Positions 55,215-64,000 of a stretch of DNA of 64,000 nucleotides are shown one piece after another. Position 1 is the stretch's first letter. Every line of letters starts with the position of its first letter. Made by a program: the position numbers and the translations under genes. The DNA lies in assembly GCF_018252635.1 (NCBI RefSeq), contig NZ_JAGTXM010000009.1:1-64000 (forward strand), in the 5' to 3' direction. The DNA comes from Citrobacter amalonaticus (lineage in GTDB: Bacteria; Pseudomonadota; Gammaproteobacteria; Enterobacterales; Enterobacteriaceae). The notes under the pieces are model-generated. The model saw only the letters and a list, made by a program, of their open reading frames with translations. It made no database searches and was not told the origin of the DNA.

Positions 55215-56031
55215 CACGCTGCCCATCTCATTGTCTGCACTGTTGCAGGAACACACTCTGACTGATGGCCTTCAGATGGCTGAACAGCAGGTTCGGATTC
55301 ATCCGGCGCAGGTCGCAGGTCGCCACAGCCTGTTTCAGTTACTGTGCATTACAGGAGACTGGCCACGGGCGCTGCAACAGCTCCAGCTATGCGCCCGGAT
55401 GGATGCAAATTATACTCAGGAGGCTCAATTGTTCGGGGAATTGATCCGCTGCGAAATGTTCCGTCAGAGTTGTTTTCAGGGCGAACAGCGTCCAGGTTTT
55501 ATTCTGCCGCCTCCCGCCTGGATGGAAGATCTGCTGGGCGCTCTCGGCTGCAATGCTCGCGGCGAAATTAATGAAGCCGATGAACGCCGAAGCCGCGCGC
55601 TGAACGCCATGACAGATATCAGTGGGCAGTGGAACGGTGGTGAATTCGACTGGGTTAGCGACAGCGACTCCCGGACAGGACCGGTGGCTGAATTGGTCAT
55701 GGGCGGCGTCTATATCTGGCTACCAATTTCGCAAATCCGCTCACTGGATTCATCTTCTCCAACTCGCCTGACCGATCTGCTCTGGAAACCGGTGAACATC
55801 ACGCTGGTGAATGGTGATTCGCATGGTGCATGGCTGTTTACCCGCTACAACGGTTCCGAACATGCTGCTGATGCCCTGCGCCTGTGCCGGGAAACGGTCT
55901 GGCAGGATGGGCCAGGAGAGACCGTCGCGCAGGCACTGGGGCAAAAAGTGTGGCTGACCAGCCACGGTGATATCAACCTGCTGGATCTCACCAACTGCAC
56001 CTTCGCTATTCAGAAGGAGAGCGCCGCATGA
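55201..56031 (+). CDS. tagJ: T6SS accessory protein TagJ (ImpE/SciE)
   Basis: A 276-residue ImpE-family protein from ATG 55201 with AAGGAAA upstream, overlapping the previous gene by 14 bases. The family parts are HPAQVAGRHSLFQLLCITGD, WPRALQQLQLCARMDANYT, GGEFDWVSDSDSRTGPVAEL and YIWLPISQIRSL. TagJ binds TssB and can link ClpV to the sheath. Confidence 0.9.
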   Translation: MKKNDTLPISLSALLQEHTLTDGLQMAEQQVRIHPAQVAGRHSLFQLLCITGDWPRALQQLQLCARMDANYTQEAQLFGELIRCEMFRQSCFQGEQRPGFILPPPAWMEDLLGALGCNARGEINEADERRSRALNAMTDISGQWNGGEFDWVSDSDSRTGPVAELVMGGVYIWLPISQIRSLDSSSPTRLTDLLWKPVNITLVNGDSHGAWLFTRYNGSEHAADALRLCRETVWQDGPGETVAQALGQKVWLTSHGDINLLDLTNCTFAIQKESAA

Positions 56032-56522
56032 GCGTGTCTCGTCAGCCTCCCGGCAATCATCTGCTGCCCACACTGTTTGACAGATTGTGTGACGATGCCC
56101 CGAACCAGAAGCGCGACCGTGATATCAGCGTCAACCCGGTACAGCTTAAGGAGATTATCCGCCGGGATTTGTCATTTCTGCTCAATACAGTCAGTCATGA
56201 AGATGATATTGATAGCGGACGTTACCCGCAGGCAGCGGCATCCGTGCTGAACTACGGTCTGCCACCGCTGGCAGGCAGTTTTATGTATGAACATAAATGG
56301 GATGATATTCGCAAGGCTATCCTGAGAGCCATTACCCGTTTTGAACCCCGCCTGAAGGCATCCACGCTGCAAATCATCCCACTACAAGATGAACGCCGTC
56401 AGAGCGGTCACAACACACTACAGTTTGAAATTCGCGGAGAAATCCTGACGCTGCCTTATCCGACGGAGTTTCGGGTACGCAGCGCCCTGGACATGGAACA
56501 GAGTCGTATTACGTTTTTCTAA
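56028..56522 (+). CDS. tssE: T6SS baseplate protein TssE
   Basis: A 164-residue gp25-like baseplate wedge protein. It contains LLPTLFDRLCDDAPNQ, VLNYGLPPLAGSF, IRKAILRAITRFEPRLKAST and a final EFRVRSALDMEQSRITFF. It overlaps tagJ by 4 bases and precedes tssF by 15. It starts sheath assembly. Confidence 0.95.
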   Translation: MSVSRQPPGNHLLPTLFDRLCDDAPNQKRDRDISVNPVQLKEIIRRDLSFLLNTVSHEDDIDSGRYPQAAASVLNYGLPPLAGSFMYEHKWDDIRKAILRAITRFEPRLKASTLQIIPLQDERRQSGHNTLQFEIRGEILTLPYPTEFRVRSALDMEQSRITFF

Positions 56523-56537
56523 CACAGGAAATAATTC

Positions 56538-58421
56538 ATGGATCCACGGCTACTTGAATATTACAACCGCGAACTAAGCTATCTGCGGGAAACAGGGGCA
56601 GAATTCGCCGCCCGCCATCCTAAAATCGCCGCCCGGCTGGGGATGAAGGACACAGATATTGCCGATCCCTATGTGGAGCGCATGATTGAGGCGTTCAGCT
56701 TCCTGACCGCCCGCACGCAGCTCAAAATTGATGCCGAGTTTCCCCGGTTCACTCAGCGGCTGCTGGAGGTTGTCAGTCCCAATTACGTTGCGCCCACACC
56801 CTCAATGACCGTGGCCCGGTTGTATCCCGATCCTCAGGAGGGCGATCTGGCAAAAGGTTTCACCGTGCCGCGTGATACGGCTTTTTTCTCCACGATCCCC
56901 GAAGGCGAAAATACCGCCTGCCAGTTTCGTAGCAGCCAGGATGTCACATTGTGGCCTTTATCTATTGAGGAAGTGCGCCTGACCGCCGCCCCTCCGGATA
57001 TGCCCGCATTGCACCGTTATTTGCCCCCGAACATTCATGTCGCGGGTGCCCTGCGTATCACCCTGCGTACCTTCGGTGAACTGACTTTTAGCGAGCTTGC
57101 CGGACCGGATCGGCTGCCTTTTTATCTCTGTGGTGAAGAGCGTATTGCCTCGCATTTGTTTGAACTGCTGCACACCAGCGCCGTCGCCACGCTGGCTGGC
57201 GAGCCAGGACATTTTGACGGCGCACTGGACGTTAATCTGAAGCAACCTGTCACGCACGAGGGGCTTGAGCCAGACCAGGGGCTACTCCCACTCGCCTGGA
57301 ATGTGTTTCACGGCCATAATTTGCTACAGGAATACTTCGCCTGCCCGGAGCGTTTTTATTTCTTCACCCCGACCGGCCTTTCTGCCGGGCTACAGAAAAT
57401 CAATGGCGGCGTGGCAGAGATTGTCATATTGCTTGACCGCCTGCCGCCGGACTGGCTGCTCCACCTGACGGATGCCGCACAGTTCAGTCTGTTCTGCACG
57501 CCGGTGATTAATCTCTTTCCCCGCACCACAACCCGGATCGAAGTCACCCACAGCGTGACGGAGCAGCATCTGGTGGTGGACCGCACGCATCCACTGGATT
57601 ATGAGGTATTCTCCGTACAGGAGGTGGAAGGGCTGGAGGCCGAAACCACACGGAAAATGATATTTCGTCCGTTGTACCACACCCGCAATAATGACGAAGG
57701 CAATCACGGGCGCTATTTTTCCCTGCGCCGTGAACAGCGCCGGTTGTCAGAGAACGCCCGCCGTTATGGCACCCGCACAACTTACACCGGATCGGAGGTG
57801 TTTCTGTCGCTGGTTGATCAGTATGAAGCGCCTTACTCGGAAAACCTGCGCCATATCACCATCACGGCAATGGTGACAAACCGCGACCTGCCCTGTCTTA
57901 TCCGGCGCAATGGCCAGGATGATCTGACCGTGGATGCGGCCATTCCGGTGGCGGGGGTTGGTTTAATCCGGCCCCCTCGTCCGCCACAGCCACCGCTGGC
58001 TGAACGCGAAATGGCCTGGCGGTTGATTCGTCAGTTGTCATTTAACTACCTGCCGCTTGCCGATCTGGATCACCGTACTGGTGGCCAGGCGTTGCGTGAT
58101 CTATTGAACCTGTTTATTCCGACGCATGACAGCCCACAATCACGCCAGATACGCAGCCTGATTGGCTGTAACACCACCCCGGTGACCCGCCGCCTGCCGG
58201 GGGCCGGGTTGCTGGTTTATGGGCGCGGTGTCAGTTGCGAGCTCACCGTGGATGAGGAAGGATTTTCCGGCATCAGTCCATATTTGTTCGGGCTGGTGCT
58301 GGAGCACTATATTGCGCGCCATGTCTCTATCAATACCTTCTCGCAGATGACGCTGCTCTCAATGCAGCGTGGTCGCATCATGACCTGGCCGGTAAGAATC
58401 GGACAGCGGGGGAGCGTATGA
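56538..58421 (+). CDS. tssF: T6SS baseplate protein TssF
   Basis: A 627-residue wedge protein of full length. The opening LLEYYNRELSYLRETGAEFA and KIAARLGMKDTDIADPYVER are diagnostic, as is the end VLEHYIARHVSINTFSQMTL. TssF2-TssG wedges surround the VgrG hub. It overlaps tssG by 4 bases. Confidence 0.96.
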   Translation: MDPRLLEYYNRELSYLRETGAEFAARHPKIAARLGMKDTDIADPYVERMIEAFSFLTARTQLKIDAEFPRFTQRLLEVVSPNYVAPTPSMTVARLYPDPQEGDLAKGFTVPRDTAFFSTIPEGENTACQFRSSQDVTLWPLSIEEVRLTAAPPDMPALHRYLPPNIHVAGALRITLRTFGELTFSELAGPDRLPFYLCGEERIASHLFELLHTSAVATLAGEPGHFDGALDVNLKQPVTHEGLEPDQGLLPLAWNVFHGHNLLQEYFACPERFYFFTPTGLSAGLQKINGGVAEIVILLDRLPPDWLLHLTDAAQFSLFCTPVINLFPRTTTRIEVTHSVTEQHLVVDRTHPLDYEVFSVQEVEGLEAETTRKMIFRPLYHTRNNDEGNHGRYFSLRREQRRLSENARRYGTRTTYTGSEVFLSLVDQYEAPYSENLRHITITAMVTNRDLPCLIRRNGQDDLTVDAAIPVAGVGLIRPPRPPQPPLAEREMAWRLIRQLSFNYLPLADLDHRTGGQALRDLLNLFIPTHDSPQSRQIRSLIGCNTTPVTRRLPGAGLLVYGRGVSCELTVDEEGFSGISPYLFGLVLEHYIARHVSINTFSQMTLLSMQRGRIMTWPVRIGQRGSV

Positions 58422-59255
58422 ATTTAGACTTCATCCAGGCCCAAGAAGCCCCCTGGCGTTATAGCTTTTTGAATCTGATGCGGCGCGTGGACGTACAGTT
58501 CTGTGCAGCTCCGGCTGGCAGCACCTGGCAGCCGCGAATGGAAAAATTTCGCCTCGGACAGGTGCCCACCCTGACTTTTGCACCACGGGAAATCGCCCAG
58601 GTTAGCTGGCAGGAAGGACGCCTGCATCTGAGCCTTTATAGTCTTGGGCTGTGGGGATCGAATGGTCCGCTGCCACTGCACTATACCGAGCTTGCGCTAA
58701 ACCGGACAGAAAGCCGCCGCGATCCGACACTGACCCGATTTTCCGATCTTTTTCATCACCGCTGGCTGACGCAGTTTTACCAGGCCTGGCGTAGTGCCCA
58801 GTCCGCCGGAGGCGGCAACGTTAGCGCACTATTTTGACGTTCCCTTTCGCATACAAGAATTTGTTATGCACTGGATAGACGTGGCGAATGATGAAATCAC
58901 CCGGCTGGGTGCGCCAGCCCCCTCCTCGGTTATTGGCAATGGCGCACTCATCGGCCAGGCCGTACCGGACATGCAGTATAAATTTCGGCTGGTCATCGGC
59001 CCGCTCACTCTGGCGGATTACCAGCGTTTCCTGCCTGGCGGAAATAATCTGCCAGTGCTGACAGAGCTGGTGCGCACATTCACAGGTTTTGAATACATCT
59101 GGGAAATTGAACTACAGCTTAAACCGCACGCTGCGCCCCCTGCCATTATCGGCGGTTCCCCCCAACTTGGATGGACGGCCTGGGCGGGTAAAGCCATGAA
59201 TGACGACCCGGTGACGGGTATGATTTTTGAACCTGAATGTTATCTGACACACTGA
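58418..59255 (+). pseudogene. tssG: T6SS baseplate gene tssG with internal deletion and frameshift
   Basis: The 5' frame (58418-58837) gives 139 residues (EAPWRYSFLNLMRRVDVQFC ... FYQAWRSAQSAGGGN) and stops. The 3' part is in another frame from about 58800 (ATLAHYFDVPFRIQEFVMHW ... FEPECYLTH). TssG proteins are usually about 330 residues; the two parts add up to roughly 275, and the stretch between the FxxAWxxAQ helix and the HYFxVPxR segment is missing. So roughly 50-60 codons are deleted, with a frame change at the junction near 58800-58825. TssG is essential for the baseplate, so this lesion should disable the system. Confidence 0.85.
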
Positions 59256-59263
59256 GGACTACT

Positions 59264-60313
59264 ATGGACACATTCCTGTCTGAACCTGTATCTGCTGAAT
59301 TCCCCTGCGGTCCCGATCTGGAATATGACCCGGAATATCTGTTGTTGTTCACCCGCTCGACGCCACGGGCAGAAGCCCAGTACGGGGATTTCATCAGTTT
59401 GCCGGAGACCATTAACTGGGCGGAGCTTGAGCGGGATGCCCGTCGCCTGCTGTTACGTAGCAGAGATATCCGCGTACTGATCGTATTGCTGCGTTGTCGT
59501 ATTCAACTGGCCGGAGGCCAGGGGCTGGCAGAGGCCCTTACGTTACTGGAAAACCAGTGTTTCTCTAACCCCAATGCAATACACCCACAATTGCTCCCCC
59601 CTGAAGACCCCTTAGCTGAAGATGCGGTAGTAGCACGCAGTAATGCACTGTCGGCGCTGTTGGATCCCGAAGGAGTGATGGCAGATATCCGCAGCATTAC
59701 ATTATCGAACAATGCAGTCATGCGTCTTCAGGTACGGGATGTGGAGCGAGCGTTGTCCGCACCGCGCCCGGCTGATGCACTGGCACCAGAATCGGTACGC
59801 CAACAACTGGCTGACCTGGAGGCGTGCGGCGCATTACCGCTGGAAGCCTTTCGCCGGTCGATGGAAACAATTGAACATCTGCAACAATGGTCTCATGAAA
59901 CATTACACTCCCTGGCTCCGGATTTTTCCCGCCTGCGACAACTGCTTTCTCTGTTGCCAGGGGCAGTTCAGACCACTACACCGGAACTTCCACCGCCAGA
60001 GACTCAGGCCGTTCAACAAGAACCGGCCATTATAAAAAATGTTGAACCTGTTTCGGCAGATACTGCTCACCCATTGGTAAACATCCCTACGGGAATATCC
60101 GCAAAAGACAACGCAAACGCCGGACAGATCCGTGATCGCAACGATGCGCTGGCACACCTGCGTCTCATCCGACACTGGTTTGAGAGCAGTGAACCGAGCA
60201 GCCCGACGATCCCTTTGCTTCGCCAGGCAGAACGACTGGTGGGAAAACGGTTTTCGGAAGTGATCAATGAAATCCCTACAGAATTGCTGGAAAAGTGGGA
60301 TATGCAGGAGTAA
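59264..60313 (+). CDS. tssA: T6SS protein TssA
   Basis: A 349-residue protein from ATG 59264 with GAGGAC upstream. The ImpA_N domain is clear: SAEFPCGPDLEYDPEYLLLF, RSRDIRVLIVLLRCRIQLAG, NAIHPQLLPPEDP. The C-terminus (RHWFESSEPSSPTIPLLRQA; GKRFSEVINEI) is the VasJ-like type. TssA primes baseplate and tail assembly. It is the last intact gene of the rightward operon. Confidence 0.93.
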   Translation: MDTFLSEPVSAEFPCGPDLEYDPEYLLLFTRSTPRAEAQYGDFISLPETINWAELERDARRLLLRSRDIRVLIVLLRCRIQLAGGQGLAEALTLLENQCFSNPNAIHPQLLPPEDPLAEDAVVARSNALSALLDPEGVMADIRSITLSNNAVMRLQVRDVERALSAPRPADALAPESVRQQLADLEACGALPLEAFRRSMETIEHLQQWSHETLHSLAPDFSRLRQLLSLLPGAVQTTTPELPPPETQAVQQEPAIIKNVEPVSADTAHPLVNIPTGISAKDNANAGQIRDRNDALAHLRLIRHWFESSEPSSPTIPLLRQAERLVGKRFSEVINEIPTELLEKWDMQE

Positions 60314-60385
60314 TACGATTGTTCTTAATTAATACATCCGTGTAGCGGCAAGATATAGTTAGATAAACAACATGGATATTTAAAA

Positions 60386-60730
60386 ATGGCCTATATCGCA
60401 GCAACACCACGGACTTATATTGGAGAGTCTGTTGGTCGCGGTCAAAGTGCAGCATTCACACAACGAGCCGCGGGCATTCCTGTTACCAGGGATTGAAGAC
60501 GTGGCGTTTTGGTTAAAGGGAATATGAATATCGTCCCAGGTACAGCCATAGCAACATTTGATGATAAGCAGCGATATGGTAATCAGGTGTTGGATCAGTG
60601 GATGAACCATAGTGTAGACAGGAATGGCACACGGATTGCGATACCTCACCCTGTCAGCCAGCGTACTATTTTCTTCCGTAACGCTCCGCGTGCTGCAAAA
60701 AATGGAAAAAATTATTATGTCCTGGAGTAA
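60386..60730 (+). pseudogene. Dead BPSL0067-family effector
   Basis: The frame from ATG 60386 reads RTYIGESVGRGQSAAFTQRA then TGA at codon 37 (60494), then RRGVLVKGNMNIVPGTAIAT and QVLDQWMNHSVDRNG to TAA at 60730. The active-site Cys position carries Ser (GQSAAF), a Trp codon is now TGA, and the segment with the catalytic His, between GTAIATF and LDQW, is deleted. It is a decayed relative of the effector at 48441-48833. Confidence 0.7.
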
Positions 60731-61092
60731 ACCATTGCTGCTGGCTACGTCTGTTATTCTGCTTTCAGGGGGGTGAGTGCTGAAAAAATAACGTGTTCTG
60801 ATTCGCTGAACGTCAATAATGAATCCCACAGGCTGAACGACATGAGTCTTTTTCAGGGGGCGCCTGAAAAACAGGGGGATTTAATGCCTGATACGGATAA
60901 CGCAATGCTATGGACGCTGAAGGATTACCTGGACTATGCAAAAAATTGAATTTACCCCTTCATCTTATCTGTCGCTATGAAGGAGCTTATGAGACGGTGC
61001 CATGGAAGGTTCCTGATACAGAAAAAAATGTTCGGCATGGTTTGGGGACAAAAAAGAACAATTTTACGCCTCCTGGCAGGAATCAGGCGTAA
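60717..61092 (+). pseudogene. Dead STY0301-type immunity gene
   Basis: The gene starts ATG 60717 inside the effector's 3' end (WSKPLLLATSVILLSGG, a signal peptide). It shifts frame in a G6 run near 60766, continues AEKITCSDSLNVNNESHRLN and LWTLKDYLDYAK, shifts again near 60940, and ends LPLHLICRYEGAYETVPWKV ... to TAA at 61092. The order of motifs (Cys, W.L..Y, CRY, late VP) matches STY0301-type proteins. Confidence 0.6.
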
Positions 61093-61121
61093 TACAGAGA
61101 GTAAACTGAAAATAACAGAAA

Positions 61122-61156
61122 TAAAAAATGGCCATGTTAATCAATAACATGGCCAT
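61122..61156 (-). terminator. Terminator of aspV
   Basis: A perfect 12-bp stem (61128-61139 with 61145-61156, 5-base loop) followed on the minus strand by six T, just after aspV. Confidence 0.85.
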
Positions 61157-61162
61157 GAATAT

Positions 61163-61239
61163 TGGCGGAACGGACGGGACTCGAACCCGCGACCCCCTGC
61201 GTGACAGGCAGGTATTCTAACCAACTGAACTACCGCTCC
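61163..61239 (-). tRNA. aspV: tRNA-Asp (GTC)
   Basis: A 77-base cloverleaf including CCA: acceptor GGAGCGG, D-arm AGTTCAGTTGGTTAGAAT, anticodon loop CTGTCACG giving GTC, T-arm GGTTCGAGTCC. It is the boundary of the T6SS island, as for SPI-6 in Salmonella. Confidence 0.97.
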
Positions 61240-61369
61240 GCGTTGTTCCACTTGGGAACGAAGCGCATATTACGGATTGCCACGCACCTCGTCAACGCTT
61301 TTTCTCGCGTTTTTAATCGTTTGCTGTAAAAATCACCCAAACGGTGATTTTACCTCCTTAACCAACGTC

Positions 61370-62098
61370 CTACGCCCGCCAGAGGCAACTTCCGCCCTTC
61401 TTTTCCACCAAATCGAGACGCGATTCATGGGCTGCCACTTCCTCATCGGTGGCGAAAACGACGCGTAGCTTGCTGGCCTCACGCACAAGGCGCTGGATCC
61501 CTGTATTGTCCTGTTGCTGAGTTTCCCCTTCCATCGAAAACGCCATCGCCGTCTGACCGCCGGTCATCATCAGATAAACATCGGCCAGAATCTGGGCATC
61601 GAGTAATGCACCGTGGAGCGTACGCTTGCTGTTGTCTATCTCATAACGCGAGCACAACGCATCCAGACTATTACGTTTGCCGGGGAACATCTTCCTTGCC
61701 AGCGCAAGGCTATCGGTGACTTTACAGAAAGTGTTGGTTTTCGGGATATCACGATTGAGCTTGCCGAACTCGTAGTCCATAAAGCCGATATCAAACGACG
61801 CATTATGAATAACCAGCTCCGCTCCGCGGATATAATCAAGAAATTCATCTGCCACTTCGGCAAACGTCGGCTTGTCCAGCAGGAACTCGTCCGCAATCCC
61901 GTGAACGCCAAACGCTTCCGGATCCACCAGCCGATCGGGCTTCAGATAGACATGGAAGTTATTCCCCGTCAGACGGCGGTTTACCACCTCCACGGCACCG
62001 ATCTCAATGATCTTGTGCCCTTCGTAGTGCGCGCCGATCTGGTTCATACCGGTGGTTTCGGTATCGAGGACGATCTGTCGTGTAATTGCAGTGCTCAT
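61370..62098 (-). CDS. dnaQ: DNA polymerase III epsilon subunit (proofreading)
   Basis: A 242-residue product from ATG 62096-62098 (a start 9 bases earlier is possible). The 3'-5' exonuclease motifs are Exo[11 protein letters not shown], Exo[15 protein letters not shown] and Exo[17 protein letters not shown]. The C-terminus [11 protein letters not shown] binds alpha. It corrects errors of the replicative polymerase. It is divergent from rnhA, with overlapping promoters. Confidence 0.97.
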   Translation of the reverse strand: MSTAITRQIVLDTETTGMNQIGAHYEGHKIIEIGAVEVVNRRLTGNNFHVYLKPDRLVDPEAFGVHGIADEFLLDKPTFAEVADEFLDYIRGAELVIHNASFDIGFMDYEFGKLNRDIPKTNTFCKVTDSLALARKMFPGKRNSLDALCSRYEIDNSKRTLHGALLDAQILADVYLMMTGGQTAMAFSMEGETQQQDNTGIQRLVREASKLRVVFATDEEVAAHESRLDLVEKKGGSCLWRA

Positions 62099-62162
62099 AG
62101 CGGTCATTTATGTCAGACTTGTCGTTTTACGGTTCGATTCAATTACAGGAAGTCTACCAGAG

Positions 62163-62630
62163 ATGCTTAAACAGGTAGAAATTTTCACCGACGGTTCGTG
62201 CCTGGGCAATCCGGGGCCGGGTGGTTACGGGGCAATTTTACGCTATCGCGGGCGCGAAAAAACCTTTAATGCGGGTTATCACCTCACGACCAATAATCGC
62301 ATGGAGCTAATGGCGGCGATTATCGCCCTGGAAGCCCTCAAAGAACACTGTGAAGTCATTTTGAGCACCGACAGTCAGTATGTGCGCCAGGGGATCACCC
62401 AATGGATCCACAACTGGAAAAAACGTGGCTGGAAAACCGCCGACAAAAAACCGGTAAAAAATGTCGATCTCTGGAAACGTCTTGATGCCGCGCTCGGTCA
62501 GCATCAGATCAAATGGGAGTGGGTAAAAGGCCATGCCGGTCACCCGGAAAACGAGCGTTGCGATGAGCTTGCCCGTGCCGCCGCCATGAATCCAACGCAG
62601 GAAGATGTTGGCTATCAGCCTGAAGCCTAA
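62163..62630 (+). CDS. rnhA: Ribonuclease HI
   Basis: A 155-residue enzyme that removes RNA from RNA-DNA hybrids. The catalytic acids lie in [26 protein letters not shown] and [10 protein letters not shown], and the late [18 protein letters not shown]. The length equals E. coli RnhA. Its 3' end overlaps yafS by 4 bases, convergent. Confidence 0.97.
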   Translation: MLKQVEIFTDGSCLGNPGPGGYGAILRYRGREKTFNAGYHLTTNNRMELMAAIIALEALKEHCEVILSTDSQYVRQGITQWIHNWKKRGWKTADKKPVKNVDLWKRLDAALGQHQIKWEWVKGHAGHPENERCDELARAAAMNPTQEDVGYQPEA

Positions 62631-63349
62631 ACGTCCGGCTTGCGGTACTGCCGGGTTGCGCCAACGGCCTGCGGTATGCGCGCTTTTGTTTTGCTCTGTT
62701 TCATCGGATTGAGCGTAAGCGGAATTGTTCGCTTACGCGCCACAATCATCTGCATACAGCCCAGCGCAGGAAGGTGCGCACTTAACATCTTTCCCCCCTG
62801 CTTTTTCCATGGCAGCACATGAAAACGGCTATAGTGCAGCACTTCAAAATTCAGTAGCGACAGCCAGTCCAGTTGGCGCATCAGCGTGAACATACGACTA
62901 TTATAAGGCGACGATTTACGCAGTACCGGCACCAGCTTGCGCAGCCCCATCAGGCTCACCGGGTTGAATCCGCTCAGTACCAGCCAGCCATCATCAATGA
63001 GTACCCGATCGGCTTCACGCAACAAGCGATGGGGATCGGCGCACCAGGGCAGCGTGTGCGCCAGCAGGCAGACATCAACTGATTTATCGGCAAAAGGGAG
63101 ATGAAGCGGATCGGCCTGAACCTGAACCGGCGAGCCTTTGGCAGAAACGTTAACCTGATGCGAAACCGCACAGGCTTCCGAGTTGATTTCTGCACTTAAA
63201 TTGCCCACCTTAAGCAGGTGAAAACCATACATTTTTGCAAACCACGGGTTTAGCTGTTTTTCCAGCGCCTCACGATAGTACTCTCCCCAGGGCAAATCGC
63301 CCCAGCGATCGGGTGCTACGAGTGTTTGAGGGTTCCTTGCCGGTTTCAT
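62627..63349 (-). CDS. yafS: SAM-dependent methyltransferase-like protein YafS
   Basis: A 240-residue class I methyltransferase-fold protein from ATG 63347-63349. Parts of the fold are visible: [52 protein letters not shown]. The usual motif I (GxGxG) is poorly kept, so cofactor binding is uncertain; the substrate is unknown. It lies between rnhA and gloB, as in E. coli. Confidence 0.88.
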   Translation of the reverse strand: MKPARNPQTLVAPDRWGDLPWGEYYREALEKQLNPWFAKMYGFHLLKVGNLSAEINSEACAVSHQVNVSAKGSPVQVQADPLHLPFADKSVDVCLLAHTLPWCADPHRLLREADRVLIDDGWLVLSGFNPVSLMGLRKLVPVLRKSSPYNSRMFTLMRQLDWLSLLNFEVLHYSRFHVLPWKKQGGKMLSAHLPALGCMQMIVARKRTIPLTLNPMKQSKTKARIPQAVGATRQYRKPDV

Positions 63350-63386
63350 CACAACCATCCGTTATGTATAGACAGAGAGGTAATTT

Positions 63387-64000
63387 ATGAATCTTAACAG
63401 TATTCCGGCGTTTCAGGACAATTACATCTGGGTTCTGAGTAATGATGAAGGCCGTTGCCTGATCGTCGACCCGGGTGACGCCGCGCCGGTGTTAAAAGCC
63501 ATTGCCGAAAATCAGTGGCAGCCGGAGGCCATTTTACTCACTCACCATCATCACGACCATGTGGGTGGTGTGAAAGAACTGGTGCAAAACTTCCCGGCGC
63601 TTGTGGTTTACGGGCCGGCAGAAACACAAGATAAGGGGGTCACCCAGGTAGTCGAAGATGGTGATTCCGCCCTCATTTTGGGGCATGAATTTAGCGTATT
63701 TGCCACACCCGGTCACACTTTAGGACATATCTGTTACTTTAGTCATCCTTATCTTTTCTGCGGGGACACCCTATTCTCCGGTGGCTGTGGGCGCCTGTTT
63801 GAAGGCACGGCAAATCAGATGTATCAATCACTTAAAAGAATATCCGCACTTCCTGACGATACGCTTATTTGTTGCGCTCACGAGTATACTTTAGCAAATA
63901 TGAAGTTTGCACTGAGCATTCTGCCGCAAGATTCATTCATAAATGATTATTATCGTAAAGTTAATGAGTTACGGGTAAAAAAACAAAAAACACTCCCCGT
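63387..64000 (+). CDS. gloB: Hydroxyacylglutathione hydrolase (glyoxalase II), 3' truncated by window
   Basis: The ATG at 63387 has GAGAGGTAA upstream. About 204 residues are visible before the window edge. The metallo-beta-lactamase metal site is [10 protein letters not shown], with [11 protein letters not shown] and [17 protein letters not shown] completing it. It hydrolyses S-lactoylglutathione to D-lactate and glutathione, the second step of methylglyoxal detoxification. Confidence 0.96.
   Translation, partial: MNLNSIPAFQDNYIWVLSNDEGRCLIVDPGDAAPVLKAIAENQWQPEAILLTHHHHDHVGGVKELVQNFPALVVYGPAETQDKGVTQVVEDGDSALILGHEFSVFATPGHTLGHICYFSHPYLFCGDTLFSGGCGRLFEGTANQMYQSLKRISALPDDTLICCAHEYTLANMKFALSILPQDSFINDYYRKVNELRVKKQKTLP

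Overview
The window is chromosomal DNA from an Enterobacteriaceae species close to Citrobacter, Salmonella and Escherichia. The backbone genes and their order (proA-proB, phoE, crl, frsA, gpt, pepD, dinB, dpaA/yafK, yafJ, gmhA, fadE, yafV, then aspV, dnaQ, rnhA, yafS, gloB) match that group, and a SPI-6-like type VI secretion system (T6SS) sits beside tRNA-Asp aspV as in Salmonella. I could not fix the species from sequence alone; Citrobacter is my best guess.

Layout. (1) 1-1455: the 3' end of an autotransporter gene, then a decayed P22-like prophage edge (a tail-fibre-assembly gene and a deleted, frameshifted integrase). (2) 1457-8247: a P4/satellite-like integrative element in the 3' end of tRNA-Thr thrW, with a recognisable att duplication at its far end. 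It carries an integrase, AlpA, small regulators, a truncated recombinase, a membrane protein and, at the distal end, a compact three-gene operon: Mrr-like nuclease, soluble histidine kinase, single-domain response regulator. I do not recognise that combination as a named system; it is my main candidate for an undescribed phage-defence module. (3) 8231-23278: conserved backbone, with clear Pho, LexA and FadR sites. (4) 23300-25700: an Rhs graveyard with a truncated rhs, two SymE remnants and an orphan Rhs tip (TNT-type NAD glycohydrolase) with its immunity gene. (5) 25723-60313: the T6SS island. (6) 60386-61092: a dead effector/immunity pair, then aspV and backbone.

T6SS organisation. Two divergent operons meet in the AT-rich region 53950-54302. 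Leftward: clpV, a small periplasmic gene, tssB, tssC, hcp, tssJ, tssK, tssL, tssM, tagF, vgrG, eagR, rhs. Rightward: an FHA gene, tagJ, tssE, tssF, tssG, tssA. Effector/immunity cassettes are wedged between the structural genes: BPSL0067/STY0301, Tai4/Tae4, Tlde1/Tldi1, a papain-like candidate with a membrane immunity protein, a zinc metallopeptidase candidate with a secreted immunity protein, and the Rhs tip with its partner. Partial duplications of tssM and vgrG beside two cassettes show how the cassettes were probably inserted.

Decay. tssG has an internal deletion and a frameshift. The Tlde1 immunity gene has an in-frame stop, one STY0301 copy has a stop plus a frameshift, and the aspV-proximal pair has lost its catalytic Cys and His segments. 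As read here, the secretion apparatus is probably not functional unless tssG is supplied from another locus or the sequence is wrong at that point.
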